From Pedobacter frigiditerrae (GTDB taxonomy: Bacteria > Bacteroidota > Bacteroidia > Sphingobacteriales > Sphingobacteriaceae): 64,000 nt of DNA. Position 1 is the stretch's first letter; the number at the start of each line of letters is the position of its first letter. The position numbers and the translations under genes were made by a program. Positions 49,799 to 58,527 of the stretch are shown one piece after another. The notes beneath the pieces are model-generated. The model did no database searches. It was not told the DNA's origin and was given only the letters and a program-made list of their open reading frames with translations. The stretch lies in the NCBI RefSeq assembly GCF_004331645.1, contig NZ_SJSK01000004.1, forward strand, positions 372,001 to 436,000, read 5' to 3'.

Positions 49799-51385
49799 TT
49801 GAAATCTATATCAAGACGCGATTTTTTAAGCAAAAGTGGTCTTTTAGCAAGCGCTAGCTATCCAGCAATGATTGCTTTAGGCCTTTTAAAGTCGGCACCT
49901 GCCCATGCATTTAATTTAGAAAAAAAAGGAAATGGCAAAAAGGTAATCATTTTAGGAGCCGGCTTAGCCGGATTGGCCTCGGCTTATGAGTTAACCAAAT
50001 TAGGTTACGAATGTACCATTCTTGAAGCGAGGGAAAGAACTGGCGGACGCTGCTGGAGCATTAAAAATGGAAGTTCACATTTAGAGCATGATAAGCCCTT
50101 AGTTTCTGCAAAATTTGATGAAGGATTATATTTTAATGCCGGTCCCTCACGTATCCCACATAACCATGAACTAACCTTACATTATTGCAAGGAATTAGGT
50201 GTTCCTATTCAGGTTTATAACAATGTTAACGAAAGCACTTACTTTTTCGCCGAAGGGAAAGGTGCACTTTCTAATAAAAAGGTACGTAATAGGGAAATTC
50301 ATAACGACATAAGGGGTTATATGGCAGAAATGCTTTCTAAAACAATGGATTCGAATTTAGATAGTGCCTTAACCAAAGAAGACGGACAAAAAATTATTGA
50401 ATATTTAATGGCAGAAGGTGGATTGGACGTAGATAAATTATATAAGGCATCTGCCCGAAGAGGATACATCGAATCGCCTGGCGCCGGGAATAAACCTGGA
50501 ATTATTACTGACCCCTACAAATTGGCCGACATTATCAAATCGGGTTTAATGGATCCGGATTTTTACAATGTTGCCGAATACACTTACGAGTTGCAGATGA
50601 CCATGTTTCAAGCTGTGGGTGGGATGGACAAAATTGCACAAGCTTTTGAAAAGAAAGTTGCACCAATGCTAAAACTAAATGCTGAGGTATTAGCCATCGA
50701 CAATACAACTGAAGGGGTAAAAATTATTTACAAGGACAAAACCGGAGAACACGAGTTACAAGGAGATTTGTGTATTTGTACCCTACCCTTACCTGTATTA
50801 AGCAATGTAAAAAACAATTTTTCTTCAGAAGTAAATCGAGCTATAGATTTTATAGAATATAACAAAACAGGTAAAATTGGCTTACAGTTTAAACGTCGAT
50901 TTTGGGAAGAAGATGAACATATCTATGGCGGTATAACACATACCAACAATGAATTAACCCAAATATTTTATCCATCTTATGATTATTTGAGTAAAAAAGG
51001 AATTCTAATTGGTTATTACAATTTTAATGAAAAAGCTGCGCTGGTAAGCGATTTAAGTTATGCCGAAAGAGAAAAACTAGCGCTGCAAAAAGGAAGATTG
51101 ATCCATCCGCAATATGACAAGGAATTTGAAAGTTCGCTTTCTGTAAGTTGGCATAAAACAAAATACAGTATGGGCGGATGGGCTGTTTATAATACCGAGA
51201 CCAGGAAAAATTCTTATCCCGCTATGCTTAAACCAGATGGCAACATTTATTTTGCTGGCGAACATTTAACTTATTTAAACGCATGGATGGCTGGTGCATT
51301 AGAATCGGCAAGAAGCGTTGTGACCGATATACATGCTAGAACCACAGAATCAAGATTAAAATACCCAACCCAAACAAAAGGATAA
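49799..51385 (+). CDS. Exported flavin-dependent amine oxidase
   Basis: The 528-residue protein starts at a TTG (MKSISRRDFLSKSGLLAS): an in-frame stop lies five codons upstream and no ATG intervenes, and only this start gives the complete twin-arginine motif SRRDFL. The FAD domain has KVIILGAGLAGLASAYEL (GAGLAG at residues 53-58), EARERTGGRCWSI and the closing GNIYFAGEHLTYLNAWMAGALESAR. These are the marks of the flavin monoamine/L-amino-acid oxidase family. A folded Tat export would carry FAD already bound. It is first of a three-gene unit with an aminotransferase and a Hint protein. Its likely product is an imino or keto acid with hydrogen peroxide; the substrate is unknown. Confidence 0.87.
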   Translation: MKSISRRDFLSKSGLLASASYPAMIALGLLKSAPAHAFNLEKKGNGKKVIILGAGLAGLASAYELTKLGYECTILEARERTGGRCWSIKNGSSHLEHDKPLVSAKFDEGLYFNAGPSRIPHNHELTLHYCKELGVPIQVYNNVNESTYFFAEGKGALSNKKVRNREIHNDIRGYMAEMLSKTMDSNLDSALTKEDGQKIIEYLMAEGGLDVDKLYKASARRGYIESPGAGNKPGIITDPYKLADIIKSGLMDPDFYNVAEYTYELQMTMFQAVGGMDKIAQAFEKKVAPMLKLNAEVLAIDNTTEGVKIIYKDKTGEHELQGDLCICTLPLPVLSNVKNNFSSEVNRAIDFIEYNKTGKIGLQFKRRFWEEDEHIYGGITHTNNELTQIFYPSYDYLSKKGILIGYYNFNEKAALVSDLSYAEREKLALQKGRLIHPQYDKEFESSLSVSWHKTKYSMGGWAVYNTETRKNSYPAMLKPDGNIYFAGEHLTYLNAWMAGALESARSVVTDIHARTTESRLKYPTQTKG

Positions 51386-51401
51386 CCTAAAACAAATTAT
51401 T

Positions 51402-52574
51402 ATGGCAAACACATTTAACCGTAGAAGCTGGATCAAATCCACAGCCATTATGGCCGGAGCAGCAACCTTCTTTTCTGGAGCATTAAACAAAATCTCAGCA
51501 ATGCCACGCAGCATTCAGCAACGAGTAATGAGCGACAGCTTTGCCGATAAATTTGCGGTTTTAAGAGCTCAACCCACCATGAAGGCTAGGTTGTCTGCTA
51601 ATGAAAATCCTTTTGGACCATCTAAAGCGGCTAAAAAAGCAATGAAAAAAGCCTTAGATACCAGTTATCAATATCCTTTCATGCACATGCGTGAGTTAAC
51701 CAGCAAAATTGCTACTCATGAAGGCATACAACAAAGCAATATCATGATGGATGCTGGCTCATCTCCAATATTACTTGCTGCATCCTTATTTTTTGCAAAA
51801 AATGGCGGAGAGATAATTTCTGCTGACCCTTCTTACAACGACCTTCCAGCAGATGCTGAAAAACATGGCGCTAAATGGATAAAAACACCATTAACAAGCG
51901 ATTACAAAATTGATTTAGATGCAATGGAAGCTAAAATCAATGATAAAACAGCATTGATTTACATCTGCAATCCCAATAATCCTACAGCTACTATTCTTGA
52001 TACCGCTAAACTTGCTGCATTCTGTGAAAGGGTAAGCAAAAAAGTACCTGTATTTATTGATGAAGCTTATATTGATTACTTGCCAGATCCAAAAGCCGCT
52101 AGTATGATTGACATGGTTAAAAAAGGTTCGAATGTTATTGTAGCAAGAACATTCTCTAAACTCTATGGCTTCGCAGGATTGCGTTGTGGCTATATCGTTG
52201 CTTTGCCAGAGACCGTAAGAAGTTTATCCGCTTACTCAACTGGCATGATGAGTTTAACTGCCCCAACAATTGCTGCCGCCACTATTGCTTATCAAGAAAC
52301 AGAATTTTTAAAAGATGCTTTGGCAAAAACAACAGCATCAAAAGAATACCTCTATAGTGTGCTAAAAGCCGAAGGTTATGATTACATCCCATCTTCGGCA
52401 AATTTTGTAATGTTCCCTATCAAAATATCCGGAAATAAATTTGCTCAAGAAATGAACAAAAGAGGCGTAAGCATTAGAACTTGGAAGTTTAGCGACAAAG
52501 AATGGTGTAGGATTAGCATTGGCAGAATGGATGAGATGAAGGCATTTGCAGAAGCATTCAAAGATATTTCATAA
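51402..52574 (+). CDS. Exported PLP-dependent aminotransferase, HisC-like
   Basis: The 390-residue protein is of the histidinol-phosphate aminotransferase class (fold type I). It has KARLSANENPFGPSKAAKKA, MDAGSSPILLAASLFF, YICNPNNPTATIL (190-195), the PLP-contacting Asp220 in VFIDEAYIDYL, the Schiff-base Lys253 in ARTFSKLYGFAGLRCGY, and FVMFPIKISG with WCRISIG near the end. Its first 35 residues (NRRSWIKSTAIMAGAATFF) form a twin-arginine-like leader, rare for this family, which is normally cytoplasmic. It lies 16 bp after the amine oxidase gene, so the two probably act on the same amino acid in the periplasm. It is not expected to serve histidine synthesis. Confidence 0.88.
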   Translation: MANTFNRRSWIKSTAIMAGAATFFSGALNKISAMPRSIQQRVMSDSFADKFAVLRAQPTMKARLSANENPFGPSKAAKKAMKKALDTSYQYPFMHMRELTSKIATHEGIQQSNIMMDAGSSPILLAASLFFAKNGGEIISADPSYNDLPADAEKHGAKWIKTPLTSDYKIDLDAMEAKINDKTALIYICNPNNPTATILDTAKLAAFCERVSKKVPVFIDEAYIDYLPDPKAASMIDMVKKGSNVIVARTFSKLYGFAGLRCGYIVALPETVRSLSAYSTGMMSLTAPTIAAATIAYQETEFLKDALAKTTASKEYLYSVLKAEGYDYIPSSANFVMFPIKISGNKFAQEMNKRGVSIRTWKFSDKEWCRISIGRMDEMKAFAEAFKDIS

Positions 52575-52591
52575 ACAAACAATTTAATAAA

Positions 52592-53590
52592 ATGAAAAAA
52601 TTGCTACTTATTTTAAGTTTGAGCATCGTAATCAACTTTGCTCAGGCTCAACAAAAAACTGTAAATCCACGACCAATTACAATGGTGGAGTATGAAAAAG
52701 CTAAAAAATATGCCATCGCAGATTTGGATAAAGACACCTATATTAAATTTGACAACACATACATTTTAGATAGATACGAGGCTAGAAAGCCTTATTTTAT
52801 TACTGGAGATGATGGATTAAAAAAGCGAATCGATCTATATAAATTGTTAGCTAAGGAAGGGATGCAAGAATTAGGTGTAATGGTGTTTTACACAACAGAG
52901 AAGGGAAAAATCTATCAGGCACTAATTCCTAATTTTACTGCGGAAGGCACAGTATGGGAAAAATACTTTCAAGACATTGACAACATTAATAAAGAAGAAA
53001 AAAACTTTATCCTAAAGTTATCTTATATTATATCAAAAGAACTAAGTTATCAGCAATATAAGGTTTTAAATAGTGGGAAAAACCTATCTGAAGAAGCTGC
53101 AACTTATGGTAGTGATATTTGCTTTCCTGGTGATGAAGAAGTTACAATGGCAGATGGTTCGAAAAAATTGCTCAAAGATATTAAAGCTGGCGATGATGTT
53201 TTAACGATAGATCCATCTACAAAAAAGACTGCTGTAGTAAAGGTTAAAGAGTTAACGGAGCATGATGCTAAAAACTATGCCTTAACCAAGTTAACTTTAG
53301 TTGCAGAAAAGAGCATAAAAACTTCAACTGCAACCGAAATTAAATTAAGTACCAAAGTGTTACAAGCTACACCAAATCACCCCATGCTTACTAAAAAAGG
53401 CAATTTAAAAATTGGAGCAATACAAGAAGGTGAAGAAGTGCTTTGCCTAAACGAATTAACAGGGAAATACGAAGCTTTTGTAGTATGGAAAAAGGAAGAA
53501 TTTGCTGGTGGCACACAAAAGGTATATAACATGGTTGCCTCTGCCGGCTCTACTTTTGTAATGAACGGCGTGATGGTAATGCAGAAATAA
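52592..53590 (+). CDS. Secreted protein with C-terminal Hint (hedgehog/intein) domain
   Basis: The 332-residue protein has a signal peptide (1-20, ending AQAQ). An N-terminal module of about 150 residues (charged, aromatic, VEYEKAKKYAIADLDKDTY) matches no family I know. From Cys177 there is a Hint fold: CFPGDEEVTMADGSKKLLKD, GDDVLTIDPSTKK, the block-B text LQATPNHPMLTKKG (His263), and VYNMVASAGSTFVMNGVMVM. The start Cys and TxNH motif support N-terminal acyl shift chemistry, but the usual HN ending is missing (here VMVMQK), so splicing is unlikely and only self-cleavage after the first module would be possible. It is the third gene of the oxidase-aminotransferase unit, 17 bp after it. Confidence 0.8.
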   Translation: MKKLLLILSLSIVINFAQAQQKTVNPRPITMVEYEKAKKYAIADLDKDTYIKFDNTYILDRYEARKPYFITGDDGLKKRIDLYKLLAKEGMQELGVMVFYTTEKGKIYQALIPNFTAEGTVWEKYFQDIDNINKEEKNFILKLSYIISKELSYQQYKVLNSGKNLSEEAATYGSDICFPGDEEVTMADGSKKLLKDIKAGDDVLTIDPSTKKTAVVKVKELTEHDAKNYALTKLTLVAEKSIKTSTATEIKLSTKVLQATPNHPMLTKKGNLKIGAIQEGEEVLCLNELTGKYEAFVVWKKEEFAGGTQKVYNMVASAGSTFVMNGVMVMQK

Positions 53591-53616
53591 TTGTTTAGAA
53601 TATACTATAGAATTAG

Positions 53617-53650
53617 TTACAACTTATTATCTTAGCGAGATAAGTTGTAA
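53617..53650 (+). promoter_or_regulatory. Strong hairpin upstream of the PorP/SprF gene
   Basis: TTACAACTTAT (53617-53627) and ATAAGTTGTAA (53640-53650) are perfect complements with a 12-base loop; with one mismatch the stem extends to about 17 bp. It lies 26 bp after the Hint gene and 10 bp before the next ATG. Without a U-tract it is not a standard terminator; it may process or attenuate the message between the two genes. Confidence 0.6.
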
Positions 53651-53660
53651 TTAATTCTTA

Positions 53661-54671
53661 ATGAAACATTTTTGTGCTTTTATTATCGCTCTGCTCATCT
53701 GTAATTTGAGCTACGGACAAGAAACCCCTCGAAGCACTCAATACATTTTCAATAATTATTTACTAAACCCTGCCTTATCTGGTATCGACAGTTATATTGA
53801 TGTAAAATTAGGCTACAGAAAACAATGGTCGGGTTTGGATGGAGCGCCTAGTACCCAATATGCCTCACTTAGTATGCCATTGGGTGAAGATTTTGTAAGA
53901 AGCTCAATAAATTCATTTAATTCTAAAGGCTATAATCCATTAAGCAGAAGTTATGTAAACTCATACACGGCAGCAGAACCACATCATGGTATAGGTTTAA
54001 TTGCAATGACCGATAAAGCTGGCTTAATTAGGCAAAGTAGTTTCAACCTCACTTACGCTTATCATCTTGGCATTAGTAATGATGTAAACTTAGCTGTTGG
54101 CGCATCCGCAGGGGTTAATTTTTTAAGTTTTAATGCAACTGACGTAATTGCCCAAAGCAATACCGACCCTTTATTTACAGCAGACTATAACAATAGATTT
54201 AGACCAGATGTAGGTTTTGGTTTATGGTTATACAGTCCGAGGTTTTTCATGGGTGCTTCTGCAAAACAACTGTTGGGTTCTAGAAGTGTAATTGAAGATA
54301 ATAAATCGGTATCGTTACCTTATCAATCTACTACCGTTTATGCAACTGCTGGATATAAAATATTTTTGGATGAAGACATCGCCATGATTCCTTCATTTTT
54401 AGCAAGCTACCATCTAAATTCTCCAGCTGCTGTTGATGCAAATTTGAAGTTAGCTTATCAGGATAGATTTTGGGTTGGCACAAGCTATAGAAATAATGAC
54501 GCATTCTCAATGCTTGCAGGCTTCAATGTTGCATCATTAGTTAACCTAAGTTATTCTTATGATGTAAATACTTCAGCATTGCGCGCTGTTAATCGAGGCA
54601 CACATGAAATTGTATTAGGCTTTTTGCTTAATAACCGTTACCAAGTTAGATGTTCTACTCGTCAGTTTTAA
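53661..54671 (+). CDS. PorP/SprF-family type IX secretion outer-membrane protein
   Basis: The 336-residue barrel protein has a signal peptide (1-19, ending SYGQ). The PorP/SprF opening is TPRSTQYIFNNYLLNPALSGIDSYIDVKLGYRKQWSGLDGAPST, a hallmark of the family, followed by repeated barrel strands. Such proteins are dedicated partners of one or a few type IX substrates, especially those with type B (CHU_C) sorting ends, and help attach them to the cell surface. The stop codon interleaves with that of the convergent CHU_C gene at 54668-54671. The expected partner is therefore the adjacent large protein, though the Hint gene before it is also a neighbour. Confidence 0.9.
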   Translation: MKHFCAFIIALLICNLSYGQETPRSTQYIFNNYLLNPALSGIDSYIDVKLGYRKQWSGLDGAPSTQYASLSMPLGEDFVRSSINSFNSKGYNPLSRSYVNSYTAAEPHHGIGLIAMTDKAGLIRQSSFNLTYAYHLGISNDVNLAVGASAGVNFLSFNATDVIAQSNTDPLFTADYNNRFRPDVGFGLWLYSPRFFMGASAKQLLGSRSVIEDNKSVSLPYQSTTVYATAGYKIFLDEDIAMIPSFLASYHLNSPAAVDANLKLAYQDRFWVGTSYRNNDAFSMLAGFNVASLVNLSYSYDVNTSALRAVNRGTHEIVLGFLLNNRYQVRCSTRQF

Positions 54672-57600
54672 CGTAACAAAGTAATACTACCACTTATTGG
54701 TTTACATTCTGAGCGTAAATCTATCACGTAAAAATAAACTCCTGCTGGCAAGTCCTTACCTCTAAACCTGCCATCAAAAGGTTTCGTATAATTACCTATA
54801 GATTCATAAACCAATTGTCCATCTCTTGTATAAACCTTAATGTTGTTACCTTTATAATCTGGCAAACCATTCACCATCCAGAAATCATTCAATCCATCAC
54901 CATTGGGTGTTATTACGTTTCCTAACTCTAAGTTATCATGCGTTACTTCAATATGCATTTTTGTAAATGTACTTTCACAAGAGCCTAATTTTCTCTTGAT
55001 ATAATAATCAGCAGTTTTACTTACCTTAAAGTTGAAAACACCATTTGTAGTTTCCAAAATCGGTTTATCATCGCCCATATCTGCAAATAATTGATAGGTT
55101 CCCTCTTGCTTTCCTATAATAGGCACAGCAATGTCAGACACATAGCAAATCCTAATATCGTTTACAACAGGAGCTTCTATTTTAAATGGCTCGTCTAAAA
55201 CTTCATAAACTTGACTGATGGCATAACCACAACTTGATTTGTCCCTAACTTCTAAACGATATTTACCGCTACCTACATTTATCAAATCTTTAGTGAATTG
55301 AACCGCATCACCCGCCTCATCAATCCATTTATAATCATAATCTGGCACACCACCAACAACTTGAATGCCCTTTACGGAACCACGTTTTAAGCTACAACCA
55401 TCTTTTACCGTAACTCCGCTATTTGGTGATATTGTTAATTTTGGTGTTGCTGTAATTGCAAATGGACCATGAACAGATTGGCAATTATTAATATCCCAAG
55501 CGTATAAGGTATAACTACCTGCCGGGATATTTTTGATCTCTGAAATTGTGCCAGGGATAATGGTTCCAGCTTCATTTCTCCATTCAAATCTTGAAGGTCT
55601 TACTGTTGAAGTATAATTAAGTGTGATACTGCCATTAATAAGCTCGCAAGTTGTATTAATTTTAGTTTCTGTGAATGTAAATAATTGTGGCTCTAAGGCA
55701 GTAACAATAAACGACCTGTTAATTGCGCAAGTATAAAGCGTGTTACTTGCCGTAAGCGTGTAAGTTCCAGGTGCTAAATCAGTTAAACCAATTTGCATAC
55801 CTGTAGAATAAACTCCTTTTTTAAGAGAAACACCAGCAGCATCTTTCCATTCATAATAATCTGCATCTGTTATTGTCGGACTACTAATCATACCATTGTT
55901 CAATCCGCATCTGCCAGGAGTAATTGCGCCACCACTAATAACTACCGTATTGTAAATATTGATATTATATCTTTGGGAAACTGGAGAACATTGACCTTGA
56001 TCGTAAATCATAATGGTATAACCACCACCTTCTACATTTTCTAAGTCTAATGATGTAGAAACTTCCGTAGTGCCTATTACCCCTGTTACAGGATCATGTT
56101 TAAACCATTTGTATGTTGCAGTTCCTGTTACATCATCCCAAACAATTCCTTTTATAGAACCATTTGCTTTTCCGCAAGCTGCTGCTACCGGTACACCTTG
56201 TGTTTTAATCTTAGGCTGTGGTTTTCGGCTAATTGTTATTGGATCAGAATCTAGTTTACAGCCTGCATCATCAGTAACACGAACAAAATATGTACCTTCT
56301 GGTAATGAAGCTGGATTATTATTGCTAACAACTGCATTAGCTGTATTTATCCATTGGTAACGAATTGTTCCCTTACCTCTTAAAACTTCTGCAGTAAAAG
56401 TAAAAACAGTTTGGCCACAGGCTGGAGCTGGAGGTATAATTGTTGGTTTAGTTAACTTTTGATCCTTGACAATATGTATGCTTGAAAAAGCTTTACAACC
56501 ATCATCAATTGTTACTTCATAAGTACCTACATCTAAACCACTAATGCTTTGTGTATTTCCTTTTGAGGTACGGCTGTTATCTGTTTCTATTTTAACCCAA
56601 CTAAATGTAAACCCTTCACGGTCTTCTGGAATAGTTATCGAACCATTTCCATTGCAAGTTACAGGCTCTATAATTGCTTCATTTGGCAATAAATCTGCTG
56701 TTGAGAAAGGTGATGTTGTTGCATTTAGTAAACTAGCGGTTGCTGTAACATTTCCACTTACAGCCCCATTATATTCCCATTTACCATCACTTCCTGCCTG
56801 TACAGTTTTAATGTATGTTTTACCTTCACAAATGCCATTACAGTTTTGAGAGAAAAACAATTCGACTTCAGAGTTAGGTGTCGCTTTTCCTGAAACATAA
56901 TCCGCACGTTTTTTCAGAATTTGAATGTACGGCTGGAGAATACTTAAAGTTTTTCCTATTCCGAATGTTTTATTACAATACATACTATTTCTAGTAATCT
57001 TTACTGCTTTTGATGAAGTTGTTTCTATCCCGAAATTGTTATAGGAAATAATATTTTTCTCCGCAGTTGCCCCTCCTCCTACTGTTCCAATTCCATTAAT
57101 ACCAATCTGAACTCCAATGCCATTACCCATATCTAGGTTACCATTAACGTCTGTTCCAATGGCGTTTCCTGTTAAAATAAAATCAGAATTGACAATGGAA
57201 ACCCCTACTGTTCTATTCCCACCAATTACATTATTACGCACATAGAGTGCCGAATTAACCGCATCAACCTTAAGCCCAGCGATTTCTAAAGAAGAAGAGG
57301 AAAGAAAAATAGGTAGTTCATGAAAATCCTTTTGTCCAGTTACATCAACACCTATTTTATTGTTTATAATATTGATATCAAATCTTGTACTTGTAGAACT
57401 AAATCTTTTAATATCTAAATTTATTCTGTTTGCTGCGATTACATTTCCTTCTCCAGCATTATCGCCTCCAACATCTAAAGAGCAATCATACAAACTTGCA
57501 GATACTCCATAAACGTTCGTATTTGCGGTTATTCCATCGTAAAACAAACCGATTATATTAGACCTTATCTTAAGTTTGCTCAACGGATTAGGGGTTACAA

Positions 57601-58180
57601 ATACAGTAGAATTCTGAATAAGAATCCCGTTAATGTTTCCACTTATCACATTCCCTTTTCCTGGGGCACCAATTGTAATGTCATTAGACCTATAATCTAT
57701 AATTATTCCAGAACCCTGACTTGTATTTACTGATTGCAGATTTGTAATTGTAGCAAAATTCCTAAGGTATAGCCCATAAACTTCTACCGCTGTGGTTTGC
57801 ACACTTGTAGACGAAAACTGGCCAATAATTAATCCAGAAAACGTAGTATTTGCATTTTCTGGTTCTATAATGATTTTTGCCCCAGAAACGCCTAGCGCAG
57901 CCCAATTTTGTGAACTTCCATCTATAATAGTATTAGAAGTTATGATTGGCAATGCCGATCTTAATCTAATTGTTCTGTTTGCATTATCTGTTGGATCTCC
58001 AGAAAGTTGAAAATTTATGATATACGGAGATGTCCTATTAGCAACCGCTGCATTTAATAAGCCTTGTCTCAGCGTTCCGGGCCCGTTATCTGCAGTGCTT
58101 GTTACGTTATAGGTTTGAGCATTAATCTTAGCAAAGGAAAGCACAAGAAAAACAAGAATAAAAATAGATTGAAAGCGCAT
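54668..58180 (-). CDS. Large secreted protein with beta-helix region and type IX type-B sorting domain
   Basis: The protein has 1170 residues from the ATG at 58180 (MRFQSIFILVFLVLSFAKINAQ); the frame is also open to an ATG at 58207, which would put nine extra residues before the signal. An N-terminal parallel beta-helix region (STADNGPGTLRQGLLNAA, IIGQFSSTS, repeated NVIGGN-type turns) is followed from about residue 500 by several immunoglobulin-like or SprB-type repeats (TWVK-like and Cys-containing units such as GCKAFSS, AGCKLDS, ACGKANG). The C-terminus is a CHU_C domain: ITPNGDGLNDFWMVNGLPDY, VYTRDGQLVYESIGNYTKP, FDGRFRGKDLPAGVYFYVIDL. It is predicted to be secreted by type IX and attached to the cell surface. 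The binding target is unknown; adhesion or polysaccharide contact is likely. Confidence 0.88.
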   Translation of the reverse strand: MRFQSIFILVFLVLSFAKINAQTYNVTSTADNGPGTLRQGLLNAAVANRTSPYIINFQLSGDPTDNANRTIRLRSALPIITSNTIIDGSSQNWAALGVSGAKIIIEPENANTTFSGLIIGQFSSTSVQTTAVEVYGLYLRNFATITNLQSVNTSQGSGIIIDYRSNDITIGAPGKGNVISGNINGILIQNSTVFVTPNPLSKLKIRSNIIGLFYDGITANTNVYGVSASLYDCSLDVGGDNAGEGNVIAANRINLDIKRFSSTSTRFDINIINNKIGVDVTGQKDFHELPIFLSSSSLEIAGLKVDAVNSALYVRNNVIGGNRTVGVSIVNSDFILTGNAIGTDVNGNLDMGNGIGVQIGINGIGTVGGGATAEKNIISYNNFGIETTSSKAVKITRNSMYCNKTFGIGKTLSILQPYIQILKKRADYVSGKATPNSEVELFFSQNCNGICEGKTYIKTVQAGSDGKWEYNGAVSGNVTATASLLNATTSPFSTADLLPNEAIIEPVTCNGNGSITIPEDREGFTFSWVKIETDNSRTSKGNTQSISGLDVGTYEVTIDDGCKAFSSIHIVKDQKLTKPTIIPPAPACGQTVFTFTAEVLRGKGTIRYQWINTANAVVSNNNPASLPEGTYFVRVTDDAGCKLDSDPITISRKPQPKIKTQGVPVAAACGKANGSIKGIVWDDVTGTATYKWFKHDPVTGVIGTTEVSTSLDLENVEGGGYTIMIYDQGQCSPVSQRYNINIYNTVVISGGAITPGRCGLNNGMISSPTITDADYYEWKDAAGVSLKKGVYSTGMQIGLTDLAPGTYTLTASNTLYTCAINRSFIVTALEPQLFTFTETKINTTCELINGSITLNYTSTVRPSRFEWRNEAGTIIPGTISEIKNIPAGSYTLYAWDINNCQSVHGPFAITATPKLTISPNSGVTVKDGCSLKRGSVKGIQVVGGVPDYDYKWIDEAGDAVQFTKDLINVGSGKYRLEVRDKSSCGYAISQVYEVLDEPFKIEAPVVNDIRICYVSDIAVPIIGKQEGTYQLFADMGDDKPILETTNGVFNFKVSKTADYYIKRKLGSCESTFTKMHIEVTHDNLELGNVITPNGDGLNDFWMVNGLPDYKGNNIKVYTRDGQLVYESIGNYTKPFDGRFRGKDLPAGVYFYVIDLRSECKPISGSITLLR

Positions 58181-58300
58181 AAAATATTTTGAAGAGGCAA
58201 AATACAATTTTCAGCATATATTGCCTAACAGTTTAGTTAAGATTATTAACTTATTCTAAATACGAATTAATACAATCTATCATTTAAACAGATGTTTCTA

Positions 58301-58308
58301 TATATTTG
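58301..58308 (+). promoter_or_regulatory. -7 promoter element of the tRNA gene
   Basis: TATATTTG matches TAnnTTTG exactly. The tRNA starts 8 bases after it, a fitting transcription-start distance. Confidence 0.65.
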
Positions 58309-58315
58309 CAGAAAT

Positions 58316-58387
58316 GTTCCCGTAGTTCAATGGATAGAATTATGGTTTCCGGTACCATCGATATGAGTTCGAATCTCGTCGGGAACA
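58316..58387 (+). tRNA. tRNA-Arg, anticodon CCG
   Basis: The gene folds into a full cloverleaf: acceptor GTTCCCG (58316-58322) with CGGGAAC (58380-58386), a 4-bp D stem GTTC/GAAT, an anticodon stem ATGGT/ACCAT around the loop TTCCGGT with anticodon CCG (58349-58351 on the loop), and a T arm with TTCGAAT in the loop. The discriminator is A and CCA is not encoded. It reads CGG codons of arginine. The gene has its own promoter and terminator and stands between two divergent protein genes. Confidence 0.95.
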
Positions 58388-58389
58388 CA

Positions 58390-58417
58390 AAGGCTTGCAA
58401 TTTGGCAAGCCTTTTTT
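58390..58417 (+). terminator. Terminator of the tRNA-Arg gene
   Basis: AAGGCTTGC and GCAAGCCTT form a 9-bp stem with a 6-base loop, followed by a run of T, 3 bp past the tRNA end. Confidence 0.88.
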
Positions 58418-58460
58418 ATACATTATAAATGCTATTTAGTTTAACAACATTAACTCAAAC

Positions 58461-58491
58461 ATTGCTTTTTTTGCTTTTTTAGTTAACTTTA
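58461..58491 (+). promoter_or_regulatory. Promoter of the YaiO-like gene
   Basis: ATTG (58461-58464) and TAACTTTA (58484-58491) are separated by 19 bp, close to the TTTG-N19-TAnnTTTG consensus with one mismatch in each box. The predicted start is about 30 bases before the ATG at 58528. Confidence 0.4.
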
Positions 58492-58527
58492 AACACGTGT
58501 CAATAAGACAGAAAAAATAGCTAACCG

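Noticed and set aside
53119..53590. Splicing intein
   Set aside because: There is no C-terminal extein and the HN plus Ser/Cys/Thr junction is missing.
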